Assembly (NCBI RefSeq): GCF_002735905.1
Contig: NZ_PEBD01000004.1
Span: forward strand, 558,001-622,000
Length of the DNA: 64,000 nt
DNA from: Williamsia muralis
GTDB lineage: Bacteria > Actinomycetota > Actinomycetes > Mycobacteriales > Mycobacteriaceae
Direction: 5' to 3'
In this document: positions 27,777 through 36,720 of the stretch, one piece after another
Layout of the letters: every line of letters starts with the position of its first letter
How positions within the stretch are numbered: the first letter of the stretch is position 1
Made by a program: the position numbers and the translations under genes
Notes under the pieces: generated by a model
Seen by the model: the letters and a program-made list of their open reading frames with translations, nothing else
Told to the model about the DNA's origin: nothing
The model's database searches: none

Positions 27777-28805
27777 TCAGCTGACCGGTTCGAGCAGCGA
27801 GCACTTCCCTTCGGTCCAGCTCTTCATCAGCAGCGCTGCGAGTTTCACCTCGAGGAAGTCGAACGCGCGGATTCCGAAGACCACGTCGGATTCGAGTTCG
27901 GGCTCCCGTGCCAGCAGGTCACCCACCACCTCGTGGCGCAGCACCTGCTCGTGCACGGCGTCGGCCTCGACGTGTTCGCGGTAGAACCGGATGCACTCGT
28001 CTGGGGCGTCGAGACGCTCGAGGGCCTGCGCCAGCCGGCGTGAACCGGGCGAGGACGTGATCTCGGTGGCCGCGAAATGCCCGACCACCGCGCCCCGCAA
28101 CGATCGGTGCAGTCCGAGCATCGACATCAGGTTGACCAGCGCCAGGGATTCGCCGGGGACGATCTCCAGGTAAGTGAGGTAGTCGGAGTCGAGGCCGGCG
28201 GCATCGAGCAGGTCGGCGTACAGCTGCTGGTGGACGTTCTCGCCGCGACCCCCACCGAACTCGTCGAACTCGACGGCCACAAAGGACGCTTTGGCCTGGC
28301 CCGTCAGGCGGGGGATCGCCCATGCATGAGGATCGGCTTCTTTCAGGTGGTACACCGAGCGGTGTACGAAGTACTCCTGCAGCTGATGCCACGTCCCGAC
28401 GTCGCACAGGTAGTACGAAGGTCCGCTGCCATCCGGGGTCTCGATGGAGAGCGCTTCGATCTCTGCGGTGGCGTTGTCACCCGGCTCCACGTCGGCACGC
28501 AGTGCGTTCATGAACTTCTTCTCCAGGCGGCCGCGCAGCCGGAGGAGTTCGGGGTTCCATTCCCAGGCGTCGTCGACGCCGATGAACCCGCGGTAATGCA
28601 GTTCGTAGCAGACGTACAACGCCAGCTGGAGATCACGACCGTACGGTTCGGTGTCGTAGGCGGACTCGTCGAGTGAGAGCAGCGACGTGGATGTTTCGGG
28701 ATCGCGGGACAACGCCGAGACGACCGCCGCCGAGAGAGGGCCGGCAGGCTTCGGCAGGTCCCGGATGATCGAACTGGACGATGAAGTCTTCAGCGGTGCG
28801 GTCAC
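27777..28805 (-). CDS. Iron-containing redox enzyme (haem-oxygenase-like fold)
   Basis: 342-residue helical protein of the haem-oxygenase-like di-iron group. It has the putative ligand regions ALYVCYELHYRGF, VAVEFDEFGGGR and HFAATEITSS and a late EHVEADAVHEQ. Related proteins are oxidases or oxygenases of diverse substrates. The start is GTG 28805 with GAAAGGG 12 nt upstream. The methyltransferase and CDGSH genes converge on it; the three are often neighbours in actinobacteria, as far as I recall. Confidence 0.78.
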   Translation of the reverse strand: MTAPLKTSSSSSIIRDLPKPAGPLSAAVVSALSRDPETSTSLLSLDESAYDTEPYGRDLQLALYVCYELHYRGFIGVDDAWEWNPELLRLRGRLEKKFMNALRADVEPGDNATAEIEALSIETPDGSGPSYYLCDVGTWHQLQEYFVHRSVYHLKEADPHAWAIPRLTGQAKASFVAVEFDEFGGGRGENVHQQLYADLLDAAGLDSDYLTYLEIVPGESLALVNLMSMLGLHRSLRGAVVGHFAATEITSSPGSRRLAQALERLDAPDECIRFYREHVEADAVHEQVLRHEVVGDLLAREPELESDVVFGIRAFDFLEVKLAALLMKSWTEGKCSLLEPVS

Positions 28806-28881
28806 GGTGTTCGCCTACCCTTTCGGTCTTGTGCGGAAACCTCATGGTGACGAGGGGTACAGCAGGTTCTGGGCACCCGGA

Positions 28882-29529
28882 TCAACGCCATGCGAACACC
28901 GGCTGCTCGAACCCGTCGACCCGGGTGTGGCGTCCTGCCAACACGACTTCGGCGAACTGGTAGATCACAGCGGCCGTGGGTGCGTGCACCAGCGATCCCA
29001 CCAGCGGGAGCTGGATGACCGGCTTGTCGGACTCCGGGATGCTGACGAATCGGGGTGTCACCATCAGGTCGGACATCGGGATGAAGAACAGTTGGGCCAC
29101 TTCGCCCGGGTTCGGATCGGTCTCGCGGTCGGGCCCGGCCCAGCACACTATGGGGGTCATCACGTACCCGGATCGGGTGGCGTAGTCGTCCAGGCGGCCC
29201 AGTACCTGCGTCTGATCGACGTGGACACCGAGCTCTTCGTGCATCTCCCGTAACGCTGCATCGGCGTGGGTTTCGCCGGCCTCGAGACGCCCTCCGGGGA
29301 GCGCGAACTGGCTGGGGTGTTCGCGCATCCGCGAAGGACGTTTGGTCAGCCAGATGCCGTACTCACCGTCGCGACTGGTCACCGCGATCGCAACAGCGGC
29401 GGCCCGGACGCCTTCGGTGAGGTCGGCGGTGGCGTGGTCGAAACCATCGAGACGGTCGACGATCGTCTGCCGGACCCTGTCCGGGCTCCGTCCGAGGTCG
29501 CCGGCGCCCCCCGTGTTGTTCACGCTCAT
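28882..29529 (-). CDS. Nudix hydrolase (CoA pyrophosphatase type)
   Basis: 215 residues with a complete Nudix box, from GGRLEAGETHADAALRE to EELGV, binding Mg for pyrophosphate hydrolysis. The preceding RPSRMREHPSQFALPGGR resembles the UPF0035/CoA-diphosphatase signature. Substrate is probably CoA or acyl-CoA (inference). It is divergent from the SDR gene with 90 bp between starts. Confidence 0.85.
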   Translation of the reverse strand: MSVNNTGGAGDLGRSPDRVRQTIVDRLDGFDHATADLTEGVRAAAVAIAVTSRDGEYGIWLTKRPSRMREHPSQFALPGGRLEAGETHADAALREMHEELGVHVDQTQVLGRLDDYATRSGYVMTPIVCWAGPDRETDPNPGEVAQLFFIPMSDLMVTPRFVSIPESDKPVIQLPLVGSLVHAPTAAVIYQFAEVVLAGRHTRVDGFEQPVFAWR

Positions 29530-29619
29530 GGATTCACTGTGCCGTATCGGTCGGCCCGGTGTGTCGGCGCAGGGACCAAACCGAGCCCGCCGGTGGTCCT
29601 GCGAGATACGGTCGATGCC

Positions 29620-30501
29620 ATGGCAACACAGTGGCTACCCGACCGGCTCGGTGTCGTGAAGGGCAAACGAGTGGTGGTCACCGGGGCGACGAACGGGGTC
29701 GGATTCGCCACCGCCCGAGCACTCGCGGGTGCCGGGGCGCGTGTGGTCCTGGCGGTCCGTGATCCCGAACTCGGTGCCAGACGCGCGGTGGAGATCGGCG
29801 GCGACACCGAGGTGGTCCGACTCGATCTCGCCGACCTCTCTTCGGTGCGCGACGCCGCGGCGAACCTCGACGGGCCGATCGACGTCCTGATCAACAACGC
29901 GGGGATGGTCCCGACGACACGCGCTGACACCGGCGACGGATTCGAGACCGCCATCGGCACCAACTTCCTCGGACCGTTCGCCCTGACCAACCTGCTGCTG
30001 CCGCAGATTCGTGAACGGATCGTCCTGGTGGCCTCCGATGCTCACCGATCGGCGACCATCGACCCCGACGACCTGCATCTTCGGAGCGCACGGTGGTCGC
30101 CGCCCCGCGCTTATGCCCGGTCCAAGCTGGCCGTGATGTTGTGGGGCCTCGAACTCGACAAGAGGTTGCGCCACAGTGGTTCTCCCACCACGGCGATGCT
30201 CAGTCAGCCTGGTTGGGTGGCGTCCAACATCTCGAACAAGCCCCGACTGGGTCCGGTACACAAGGTGGTGAAGGCCGCAGCGACCCTCGTCGCCAACGAC
30301 ATCGATGCCGGCGCAGCGTCCACGCTCTACTGCCTGACCGAACCGATTCCGCCAGGCAGCTACGTGGGGATGGACGGGCTCTGGGCGCTGAAAGGGTCGC
30401 CAGTTCTGTCCGGGCGGTCGGCCACTGCCTGCGACTACGACCTGGCGGGCGAACTGTGGCGCGCCGCCGAACGTGAGACCGGGACGAAATACGCGCTCTG
30501 A
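29620..30501 (+). CDS. Short-chain dehydrogenase/reductase
   Basis: 293 residues with the nucleotide-binding TGATNGVGFATARAL, the NNAG motif and an active-site YARSK (Tyr-x-x-x-Lys). Similar to retinol-dehydrogenase/oxidoreductase-like SDRs. The ATG at 29620 lies exactly 7 nt after a TACGGT -10 box, so I prefer it over the longer open frame from 29266, which is antisense to the Nudix gene. Confidence 0.88.
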   Translation: MATQWLPDRLGVVKGKRVVVTGATNGVGFATARALAGAGARVVLAVRDPELGARRAVEIGGDTEVVRLDLADLSSVRDAAANLDGPIDVLINNAGMVPTTRADTGDGFETAIGTNFLGPFALTNLLLPQIRERIVLVASDAHRSATIDPDDLHLRSARWSPPRAYARSKLAVMLWGLELDKRLRHSGSPTTAMLSQPGWVASNISNKPRLGPVHKVVKAAATLVANDIDAGAASTLYCLTEPIPPGSYVGMDGLWALKGSPVLSGRSATACDYDLAGELWRAAERETGTKYAL

Positions 30502-30550
30502 GAATGCGTTCGACGCGCATCGACCCGCGGTCGCGGCGTACGTTGGCGCC

Positions 30551-31018
30551 ATGGCAGATGCAACTGTGACAACAATCGATTCAGGCCCCCGCAAGATCGC
30601 CCGGCAGGTGGTGGTGAAGGCGCCCGTCTCCGAGGTGTTCGCGCTGGTCGCCAACCCTCACCGGCACCCCGAACTCGACGGGTCGGGCACGGTCCGCGAC
30701 ACCCCCGTCAAAGGGCCCGACCGGCTGAGCCCGGGCGCGAAGTTCAGTGTCGGGATGAAACAGTACGGACTTCCCTACAAGATCACCTCGACCGTGACCG
30801 GCTTCGAGGACGACAAGTTGGTGGAGTGGCAGCATCCGCTGGGCCACAAGTGGCGGTGGGAGTTCACGTCGCTCGGCCCGGACACCACACAGGTCACCGA
30901 GACGTTCGACTACAGCAGTGCGAAGTCGCCCAAGATGCTCGAGGTGTTCGGGTTCGAGAAGAAGAACGGTTCCGGCATCACCGGCACGCTCGAAGCCCTC
31001 GCTGCCCGCTTCGCCTGA
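30551..31018 (+). CDS. SRPBCC (polyketide cyclase-like) family protein
   Basis: 155 residues with the START-like helix-grip pattern (KIARQVVVKAPVSEVFALVA, GPDRLSPGAKF, DKLVEWQHPLGHKW). These proteins bind hydrophobic ligands in a deep pocket. The ATG at 30551 is preceded by TACGTT and a 6-nt spacer, indicating a leaderless mRNA. Confidence 0.8.
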   Translation: MADATVTTIDSGPRKIARQVVVKAPVSEVFALVANPHRHPELDGSGTVRDTPVKGPDRLSPGAKFSVGMKQYGLPYKITSTVTGFEDDKLVEWQHPLGHKWRWEFTSLGPDTTQVTETFDYSSAKSPKMLEVFGFEKKNGSGITGTLEALAARFA

Positions 31019-31036
31019 CCGGCACGGCAGGCGAGG

Positions 31037-31207
31037 TCACCGGTCCGGGGCGGTGCTCTCGGCTTCCTGGTATCGCTGGTGCAGGCGGGCCCGGATGTCG
31101 TCGGCGGTATAGGCGCTGCGCTGGCGAACGTCCCGTCGCACGAGAACTCCGCTCGCGGCGACACCTACGACGCCGGCCAAACCGATCCATTTCCAGGCAT
31201 TGCGCAC
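31037..31207 (-). CDS. Small single-pass membrane protein
   Basis: 56 residues, starting VRNAWKWIGLAGVVGVAASG and ending with the polar helix SAYTADDIRARLHQRYQEAE. The hydrophobic N-terminal half should span the membrane; the rest is a cytosolic helix. GTG start at 31207. Mycobacterial genomes contain similar short proteins with this W-K-W...YTxDDxRxRLH pattern, as far as I recall. Function unknown. Confidence 0.7.
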   Translation of the reverse strand: MRNAWKWIGLAGVVGVAASGVLVRRDVRQRSAYTADDIRARLHQRYQEAESTAPDR

Positions 31208-31269
31208 CGGTCGAGCGTACCGGCGCCGTGATGCTGCGGGGGTCGACGTCGCGCGTTTAGGCTCTGCGT

Positions 31270-32004
31270 GTGCATTCCCAGCGGCCTGCGGCCATCTCGC
31301 TCGACGAGGCGCTCGACTCCACCCGGACCGGGGACGTGTGGCTCTTTCGAGGGCGATCGGGTCCCGACCGCGCCATCCAGACCCTCACCAACAGCCCGGT
31401 GAATCATGTGGCGATGGCGGTCGCACTCGACGACCTGCCGCCGTTGATGTGGCACGCCGAGTTGGGCAACAAACTCATCGACATGTGGACCGGGACCAAC
31501 CACCGAGGCGTGCAGCTCAACGACGCCCGTGAAGCCGCCGAGCAGTGGATGGAGCGATACGGTCAGCGATGCTGGGTCCGCCAGCTGACGCCGTATGCGG
31601 CCCGGGAACAAGAAGATCTGCTGCTCAAGGTGATCGCTCGAATGGACGGCACCGCGTTCCCGACGACTGCCCGGCTCGCCGGCCGATGGTTCAAGGGGCG
31701 CGTTCCGACGATGAGTGACGTCACTCGGGGCGTACCGGTGCTCGACGACAAGGTGCGGAGTTCGGCCGATCGACGGCGTGCTGCTCGTCGGGAGAAGAAG
31801 CAGTCGAAGGTGGGGCTGGAGTCGGCGTATTGCGCCGAAGTGGTCGCGCTGACCTATGAGGAGATGGGTTTGCTGGCCACCGAGAAAGCACCGAATTGGT
31901 TCGACCCCGGCCGGTTCTGGAGCGGTGACTCGCTGCCGTTGGCCCCCGGTTATGCACTCGGTGCCGAAATCGCCGTGGAGTTGCACCTGCCACCTGGTCG
32001 ATAG
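31270..32004 (+). CDS. Permuted papain-fold (YiiX/G6R-like) protein
   Basis: 244 residues with a catalytic-type His in NSPVNHVAMAVAL and a Cys in ESAYCAEVVALTYEEMGLL; His before Cys is the order of circularly permuted NlpC/P60-like (YiiX, poxvirus G6R) enzymes. Such proteins are amidases or lipid-bond hydrolases. No signal peptide is seen. The GTG at 31270 is preceded by TAGGCT with a 6-nt spacer, so probably leaderless. Confidence 0.75.
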   Translation: MHSQRPAAISLDEALDSTRTGDVWLFRGRSGPDRAIQTLTNSPVNHVAMAVALDDLPPLMWHAELGNKLIDMWTGTNHRGVQLNDAREAAEQWMERYGQRCWVRQLTPYAAREQEDLLLKVIARMDGTAFPTTARLAGRWFKGRVPTMSDVTRGVPVLDDKVRSSADRRRAARREKKQSKVGLESAYCAEVVALTYEEMGLLATEKAPNWFDPGRFWSGDSLPLAPGYALGAEIAVELHLPPGR

Positions 32005-32175
32005 CGTTGGCGGGGCCGACCTCCGGAGCATCAGGCCACCGCATCCGGTCGGAGTTTCGCCATACGCAATCCTGGTAAATCAGGAACAATGCGGTTACGT
32101 CTTTTTCGGGGAGGGACGCGGCTGTGGACCGGGTGGCCGCACCCGGCGAGTGGCGATCATCGACAGAGGTGGTGC

Positions 32176-33165
32176 ATGCGTTCTTTGCCGAGGGTGCGGT
32201 TGACCGCGCTGCTGTGCGGTGTGGTGTTCGCTTCGACCGGTCTTGTGGCGTGTTCGACCGAGTCCGAGTGTGTGGTCGACACGACGTCGATCGACGGTTC
32301 CGAAGACTCGTGCCTGCGCTTCGGCGTCGGTACGCCCGGTGGTCTGGCTGCCACGGATGAGGTGGCAGCGGTGGCGAGCCTCGTCGGCGAACAACCGAGC
32401 ATGGTGCTGGCCTTCACAGACTTCGCCGCGGCCCCGCCGATCGCCGGTCTGGACGCAGTCCGCGGCCTCGGTGCAGACCCCATCGTGACCTGGGAACCGT
32501 GGAAGCATCTCGGCGGCGACAATTACGACTGGTCCGCGTTCACCATGGCGTCGATCATCGCCGGCGTGCACGACGACTACCTCTACCGGTGGGCCGACGA
32601 GCTCGCGGCCTGGGGACAACCGGTGTATCTGCGGTTCGCCCACGAACCGAACGGCACCTGGTATCCGTGGAGCCCGGCCGGTGGCACCTCTGCCCAGTCC
32701 TACGTGCAGGCGTGGCGGCATGTGCGGGGCATCTTCGCGACGAAGAACGTGCAGAACGTCCGATGGATCTGGGCGCCCAACGTGGTCCTCGGCGACGAGA
32801 AGCTGGCGGACTGGTACCCCGGTGACGACGTCGTGGACGTCGTCGGGGTGGACGGATACAACTGGGGCACATCCATACCCGGCGGCACATGGACCTCCCC
32901 GAAGAGTCTGTTCGAGGAGTCATTCGATCAGATTCGCGAGTTTGCCTCGGACAAGCCGATTCTCGTCACCGAAGTGGGTAGCGCGGAATCAGGTGGATCA
33001 AAACCGAAGTGGATTGCGGACCTGGTCGACTATCTCGCCGGCGCGTCGGCCGTCTCCGGCTTCGTGTGGTTCGACTACGACAAAGAGACCGACTGGCGGA
33101 TCAGCAGCTCGCCTGAATCAGCAGAGGCGATGACGCAGGCACTGAAGAAAGCGTTGCACCGATGA
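32176..33165 (+). CDS. GH26-like glycoside hydrolase lipoprotein
   Basis: 329 residues. Signal peptide with lipobox LVAC (Cys26) anchors it outside the membrane. A TIM-barrel of GH26 type follows, with acid/base Glu157 in RFAHEPNGTWYPW and nucleophile Glu266 in PILVTEVGS. GH26 enzymes cut beta-mannan or mixed beta-glucans. The ATG at 32176 follows GAGGTGG. It is the first gene of a five-gene overlapping operon with a cellulose-synthase-like transferase, so it may trim or release the polymer that enzyme makes (inference). Confidence 0.82.
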   Translation: MRSLPRVRLTALLCGVVFASTGLVACSTESECVVDTTSIDGSEDSCLRFGVGTPGGLAATDEVAAVASLVGEQPSMVLAFTDFAAAPPIAGLDAVRGLGADPIVTWEPWKHLGGDNYDWSAFTMASIIAGVHDDYLYRWADELAAWGQPVYLRFAHEPNGTWYPWSPAGGTSAQSYVQAWRHVRGIFATKNVQNVRWIWAPNVVLGDEKLADWYPGDDVVDVVGVDGYNWGTSIPGGTWTSPKSLFEESFDQIREFASDKPILVTEVGSAESGGSKPKWIADLVDYLAGASAVSGFVWFDYDKETDWRISSSPESAEAMTQALKKALHR

Positions 33166-34406
33166 GCATTGACACCCAGATCGCAGAAATCCAACTCGAG
33201 TTGCCGCCCGAGTTGGAGGAAAAACGCCTCCGAGCCCTCGACCAGCTGCAGATCCTGGATTCGTCACCCGAGGACCGATTCGAACGGGTGACGCGGATGG
33301 CCCGTCTCATCTTCGATGTCCCGATGGCTTCGGTGGCCTTGCTCGATCGGGATCGATTGTGGTTCAAGATGGTCGAAGGTCTTCCCTTGACGGAGGTGCC
33401 GCGGGCAGAAACGGTGTGCCAGACGACGGTCGCGCGTACCTATACGCGGCCCGCTGATCCCGCTCTGATCGTCGACGATCTCGAGCGGATACCCGAGTTC
33501 GCCGCACTCCCGGGGGTGGGCGGTGAAGGTGGGGTGCGTTTCTACGCCGGCTATCCCCTGTACGGCCCGGGTCATCAACCGGTCGGGACGTTCTGTGTAT
33601 ACGACACCGTGCCACGGAGTTTCGACGAGTCCCAGTTGGCCACGTTCCGCGAACTCGCCGCGTGGGCACAACGCGAACTCGAACGTGCGGATGACCTCGA
33701 TCGCGCAGCCGAGGTGCAGCGCCAACTGCTCCCGCCACCGCTCGACGGTGTCCACGGTTACTCGGTGGTGTCGATGTGCAAACCTGCCTACGCAGTGGGC
33801 GGCGATTTCTACGATCACTACCTACTCGATGGTGGCGCGATGTTCACCGTCGCCGACGTGATGGGCAAAGGCCTTGGTGCGGCGATCTTGACGGCCAGTG
33901 TTCGGTCGGCCCTGCGCGGAGCTTCGCAGGCCCTCGACGATGTGAACCCGGGAATCGGCCCGCAGGAAGCTGTGACCATGGTGGCAAGTCATCTCGAGCG
34001 GGATTTCGCCGGCACCGAGAGCTTCGTGACGCTGTTCCACGGTCGGTTGACCGCGTCGACGGGTCGGGTCGAATATGTCGACGCCGGGCACGGTCTGGCC
34101 CTCATCGCCCGAGCCGACGGTGCCGTCGAGTCGTTGTCGGGATGCGGCCTACCGCTCGGCGTGCTGGTCGGCGTCTCGTGGGAATCCGAGGCCGTCACCC
34201 TGGAGCCGGGTGACACTCTCGTGATCGTCTCAGACGGACTCCTCGATCTGTTGTCGGAGGACAGCGACGCACAGACGGTGGCGATTTTCGTGGAGGAGCA
34301 CCGGGATCCCGAGGCACTCTGCGCGGCGGTCAGTGCACTCGCCGGGGCCAGCGCTCCGCTCGATGACGTGACGATGGTGGCGGTGCGCCGGGACGACGCC
34401 GGATGA
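33162..34406 (+). CDS. GAF-domain PP2C (SpoIIE-type) phosphatase
   Basis: 414 residues. The GAF domain (about 30-175) is a likely ligand or redox sensor. The SpoIIE/RsbU-type PPM phosphatase domain (about 180-410) has metal-binding GGDFYD, ADVMGKGLGA, SDGLLD and PLDDVTMV. Its normal substrate is a phosphorylated STAS protein, and one is encoded two genes downstream. It overlaps both neighbours by 4 bp (ATGA). Confidence 0.9.
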   Translation: MSIDTQIAEIQLELPPELEEKRLRALDQLQILDSSPEDRFERVTRMARLIFDVPMASVALLDRDRLWFKMVEGLPLTEVPRAETVCQTTVARTYTRPADPALIVDDLERIPEFAALPGVGGEGGVRFYAGYPLYGPGHQPVGTFCVYDTVPRSFDESQLATFRELAAWAQRELERADDLDRAAEVQRQLLPPPLDGVHGYSVVSMCKPAYAVGGDFYDHYLLDGGAMFTVADVMGKGLGAAILTASVRSALRGASQALDDVNPGIGPQEAVTMVASHLERDFAGTESFVTLFHGRLTASTGRVEYVDAGHGLALIARADGAVESLSGCGLPLGVLVGVSWESEAVTLEPGDTLVIVSDGLLDLLSEDSDAQTVAIFVEEHRDPEALCAAVSALAGASAPLDDVTMVAVRRDDAG

Positions 34407-36382
34407 CGCATCGCCGCGTCGAGACCGAACCCGACCTCGGTACCACTCCATCACCCTGGTTGCGCCTGTTGATCGTGGTGACAGCCATCCTCGGCATCAA
34501 CTATGTGGTGTGGCGGTGGCTGGCCTCGATCAACTGGGAGGCATGGTGGATCGCCGTCCCGCTGGTGGTCGCCGAAACATACAGCCTGATCGACTCCTTG
34601 CTGTTCGGTCTGACGATGTGGCGCCTGCGCAGGCGCGGCGATCCGGGCGACCCGCCCGAAGGGGCAACGGTCGACGTCTTCATCACCACCTACAACGAGC
34701 CGATCGAACTGGTGATGGACACGGCGAAAGCCGCTCTGCGCATCACCTATCCGCACACCACGTGGATTTTGGATGACGGCGACCGACCCGAGCTGGCGCA
34801 GGAAGCCGAAGCGCACGGAATCGGCTATTTGACCCGCACCGAGAGCTGGGTCGACAAACCGCGGCACGCCAAGGCCGGCAACCTCAACAACGCGTTGCTG
34901 CAGACCGACGGCGAGTTCATCCTCATCCTCGACGCGGACCAGATTCCCGAGCCGCAGATCCTCGACCGCACCCTCGGCTACTTCAAGGACGAGAAAATGG
35001 CGTTGGTGCAGACGCCGCAGTACTTCGTCAACGTGCCGCCGAACGATCCGCTCGGCAGCCAGGCGCCCCTGTTCTACGGGCCGATCCAGCAGGGCAAGGA
35101 CGGCTGGAATGCCGCGTTCTTCTGCGGGTCCAACGCGGTGTTGCGGCGTGAGGCCCTCATGCAGCTGGGTATCACCGGATATGTGCGCGCCATCGAAGAG
35201 GGCATCGAGGAATCGCTGCGCGCAGCCAAGGCGGTCCTGAAGAAGACCCGCAAACAGGTGAGGGACGACAACCCTGAGGCAATCGTCGCGCTGGACGCGG
35301 TGGACGAGGCCGTTCGGATCGCCCGCGCCGACCTGAAGGCGAAGAAGCCACTGGCCGACGTGACGTACGACTTCCAGCAGCGGGTGGACGCAGCGGCGAG
35401 GGGGCTGGTCGAATCCGACATGGAGATGATGCGGGCCGACCTCGAGGCGATCGCCGCTCTGAACGAACTGGCCGAGCAGGAATCGGGCGCAGCGCCTCTC
35501 GACGAAGATGCGTTCGCAGCCCTGGCCGGCCGCGATTGGTCACCGCTCGGCGCCCTGGAATCCATTCGGGCGATGATCCGCGCGGTGGATGTCGGGCGCG
35601 ACGACGAAGCGCAGCCGATGCTGCCGCTGGCGACGATCTCGGTCACCGAGGACATGGCGACCTGTATGCGACTGCACGGAATGGGCTGGCGGTCGGCCTA
35701 TCACGACGAGGTGCTCGCGCTCGGACTCGCACCTGAGGACGCGAAGACGATGATCACGCAGCGACTTCGGTGGGCGCAGGGCACGATTCAGGTGATGTTG
35801 CGAGAGAACCCGCTGGTGCAAAAGGGTTTGAGCATCCCGCAGAGGCTCATGTACTGGGCCACCATGTGGAGTTATCTCGCCGGGTTCGCGGCCGTCGCGT
35901 ACATCGCTGCACCCGCGATCTATCTGATCCTGGGCATACTCCCGGTGCAGGCGTTGAGCTTCGACTTCTTCGTCCGCTTGATCCCGTTCCTCGTGCTCAA
36001 TCAATTGCTGTTCTTCATCATCGGGCGTGGTAAGTCCACCTGGCGCGGCCAGCAATACAGCCTGGCGTTGTTCCCGGTGTGGATCAAGTCCTGTACCACG
36101 GCTTTTCGCAACGTCTACTTCAAACGCCCACTCGGCTTTGCGGTGACGCCGAAGACCCGGCAGGACCAGGAGGCGGTGCCGTGGCACCTCATCCGGCCCC
36201 AGCTGGTCGCCATGACCGTGTTGGTGGTGGCGTCACTGATCGGGATCGTGCAGCTCTATCGTGGTTCGATCTCGGTACTCGGTGTCAGTGTGAATCTGTT
36301 CTGGGTGCTGTTCGACCTCGTGGTACTCAGTGTCGTGATCCAAGCGGTCCGCTATCGCGGGTCGACCACAGAAGGAGAATGA
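34403..36382 (+). CDS. Cellulose-synthase-like family 2 glycosyltransferase
   Basis: 659-residue inner-membrane processive transferase. Two N-terminal helices (about 20-70) precede the GT-A domain with DDG (124-126), DADQ (177-180), TED (415-417) and QRLRW (453-457), the D,D,D,QxxRW set of BcsA-like enzymes. Further helices follow from about 485. FCGSNAVLRREAL (240-252) should lead directly to the TED region, but here about 150 charged, mostly helical residues (258-408) are inserted. No PilZ domain is seen, so c-di-GMP control of the BcsA kind is not evident. It makes an unknown beta-linked polysaccharide (inference). Confidence 0.88.
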   Translation: MTHRRVETEPDLGTTPSPWLRLLIVVTAILGINYVVWRWLASINWEAWWIAVPLVVAETYSLIDSLLFGLTMWRLRRRGDPGDPPEGATVDVFITTYNEPIELVMDTAKAALRITYPHTTWILDDGDRPELAQEAEAHGIGYLTRTESWVDKPRHAKAGNLNNALLQTDGEFILILDADQIPEPQILDRTLGYFKDEKMALVQTPQYFVNVPPNDPLGSQAPLFYGPIQQGKDGWNAAFFCGSNAVLRREALMQLGITGYVRAIEEGIEESLRAAKAVLKKTRKQVRDDNPEAIVALDAVDEAVRIARADLKAKKPLADVTYDFQQRVDAAARGLVESDMEMMRADLEAIAALNELAEQESGAAPLDEDAFAALAGRDWSPLGALESIRAMIRAVDVGRDDEAQPMLPLATISVTEDMATCMRLHGMGWRSAYHDEVLALGLAPEDAKTMITQRLRWAQGTIQVMLRENPLVQKGLSIPQRLMYWATMWSYLAGFAAVAYIAAPAIYLILGILPVQALSFDFFVRLIPFLVLNQLLFFIIGRGKSTWRGQQYSLALFPVWIKSCTTAFRNVYFKRPLGFAVTPKTRQDQEAVPWHLIRPQLVAMTVLVVASLIGIVQLYRGSISVLGVSVNLFWVLFDLVVLSVVIQAVRYRGSTTEGE

Positions 36383-36720
36383 TGACCAGCTACGAAACGC
36401 GCACCACCACTGGGGGTGCCGTGGTACTCCGGCCGGAAGGCAGGCTCAACATGGTCGCGGCCCCCGCGATGCGCGAGCAGTTGCACAAGCTCGTGGAGTC
36501 CGGGTCGACCAAGATCGTGATCGACTTGTCGGCGACCGATTTCATCGACTCGTCGGGCCTCGGCGCGCTCATCTCCGGTTTGAAGGTGGCTCGGCAGGCA
36601 GGTGGTGACCTCCGCATCGCGGCTCCGTCCACCCAGGTCGAGTCGGTGTTGTCGCTGACCAACCTCAATCGGGTGCTGCGCTCGCACCCGTCGGCGGACA
36701 GTGCGTTCGATGCCGACTGA
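36382..36720 (+). CDS. STAS-domain anti-sigma factor antagonist-like protein
   Basis: 112-residue SpoIIAA/RsbV-like protein. It has the phosphorylation-site region DFIDSSGLGALISGL. It is probably phosphorylated by the downstream kinase and dephosphorylated by the upstream PP2C. ATG 36382 is 4 nt after GAAGGAG; ATG 36379 is an alternative. It overlaps the transferase stop. Confidence 0.9.
   Translation: MTSYETRTTTGGAVVLRPEGRLNMVAAPAMREQLHKLVESGSTKIVIDLSATDFIDSSGLGALISGLKVARQAGGDLRIAAPSTQVESVLSLTNLNRVLRSHPSADSAFDAD

Noticed and set aside
29266-29619. 118-codon N-terminal extension of the SDR
   Set aside because: Antisense to the Nudix gene; the Rossmann fold and a -10 box place the start at 29620.
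36079-36381. N-terminal extension of the STAS frame into the GT2 gene
   Set aside because: Out of frame with the GT2 coding sequence and without STAS homology; a ribosome site precedes ATG 36382.
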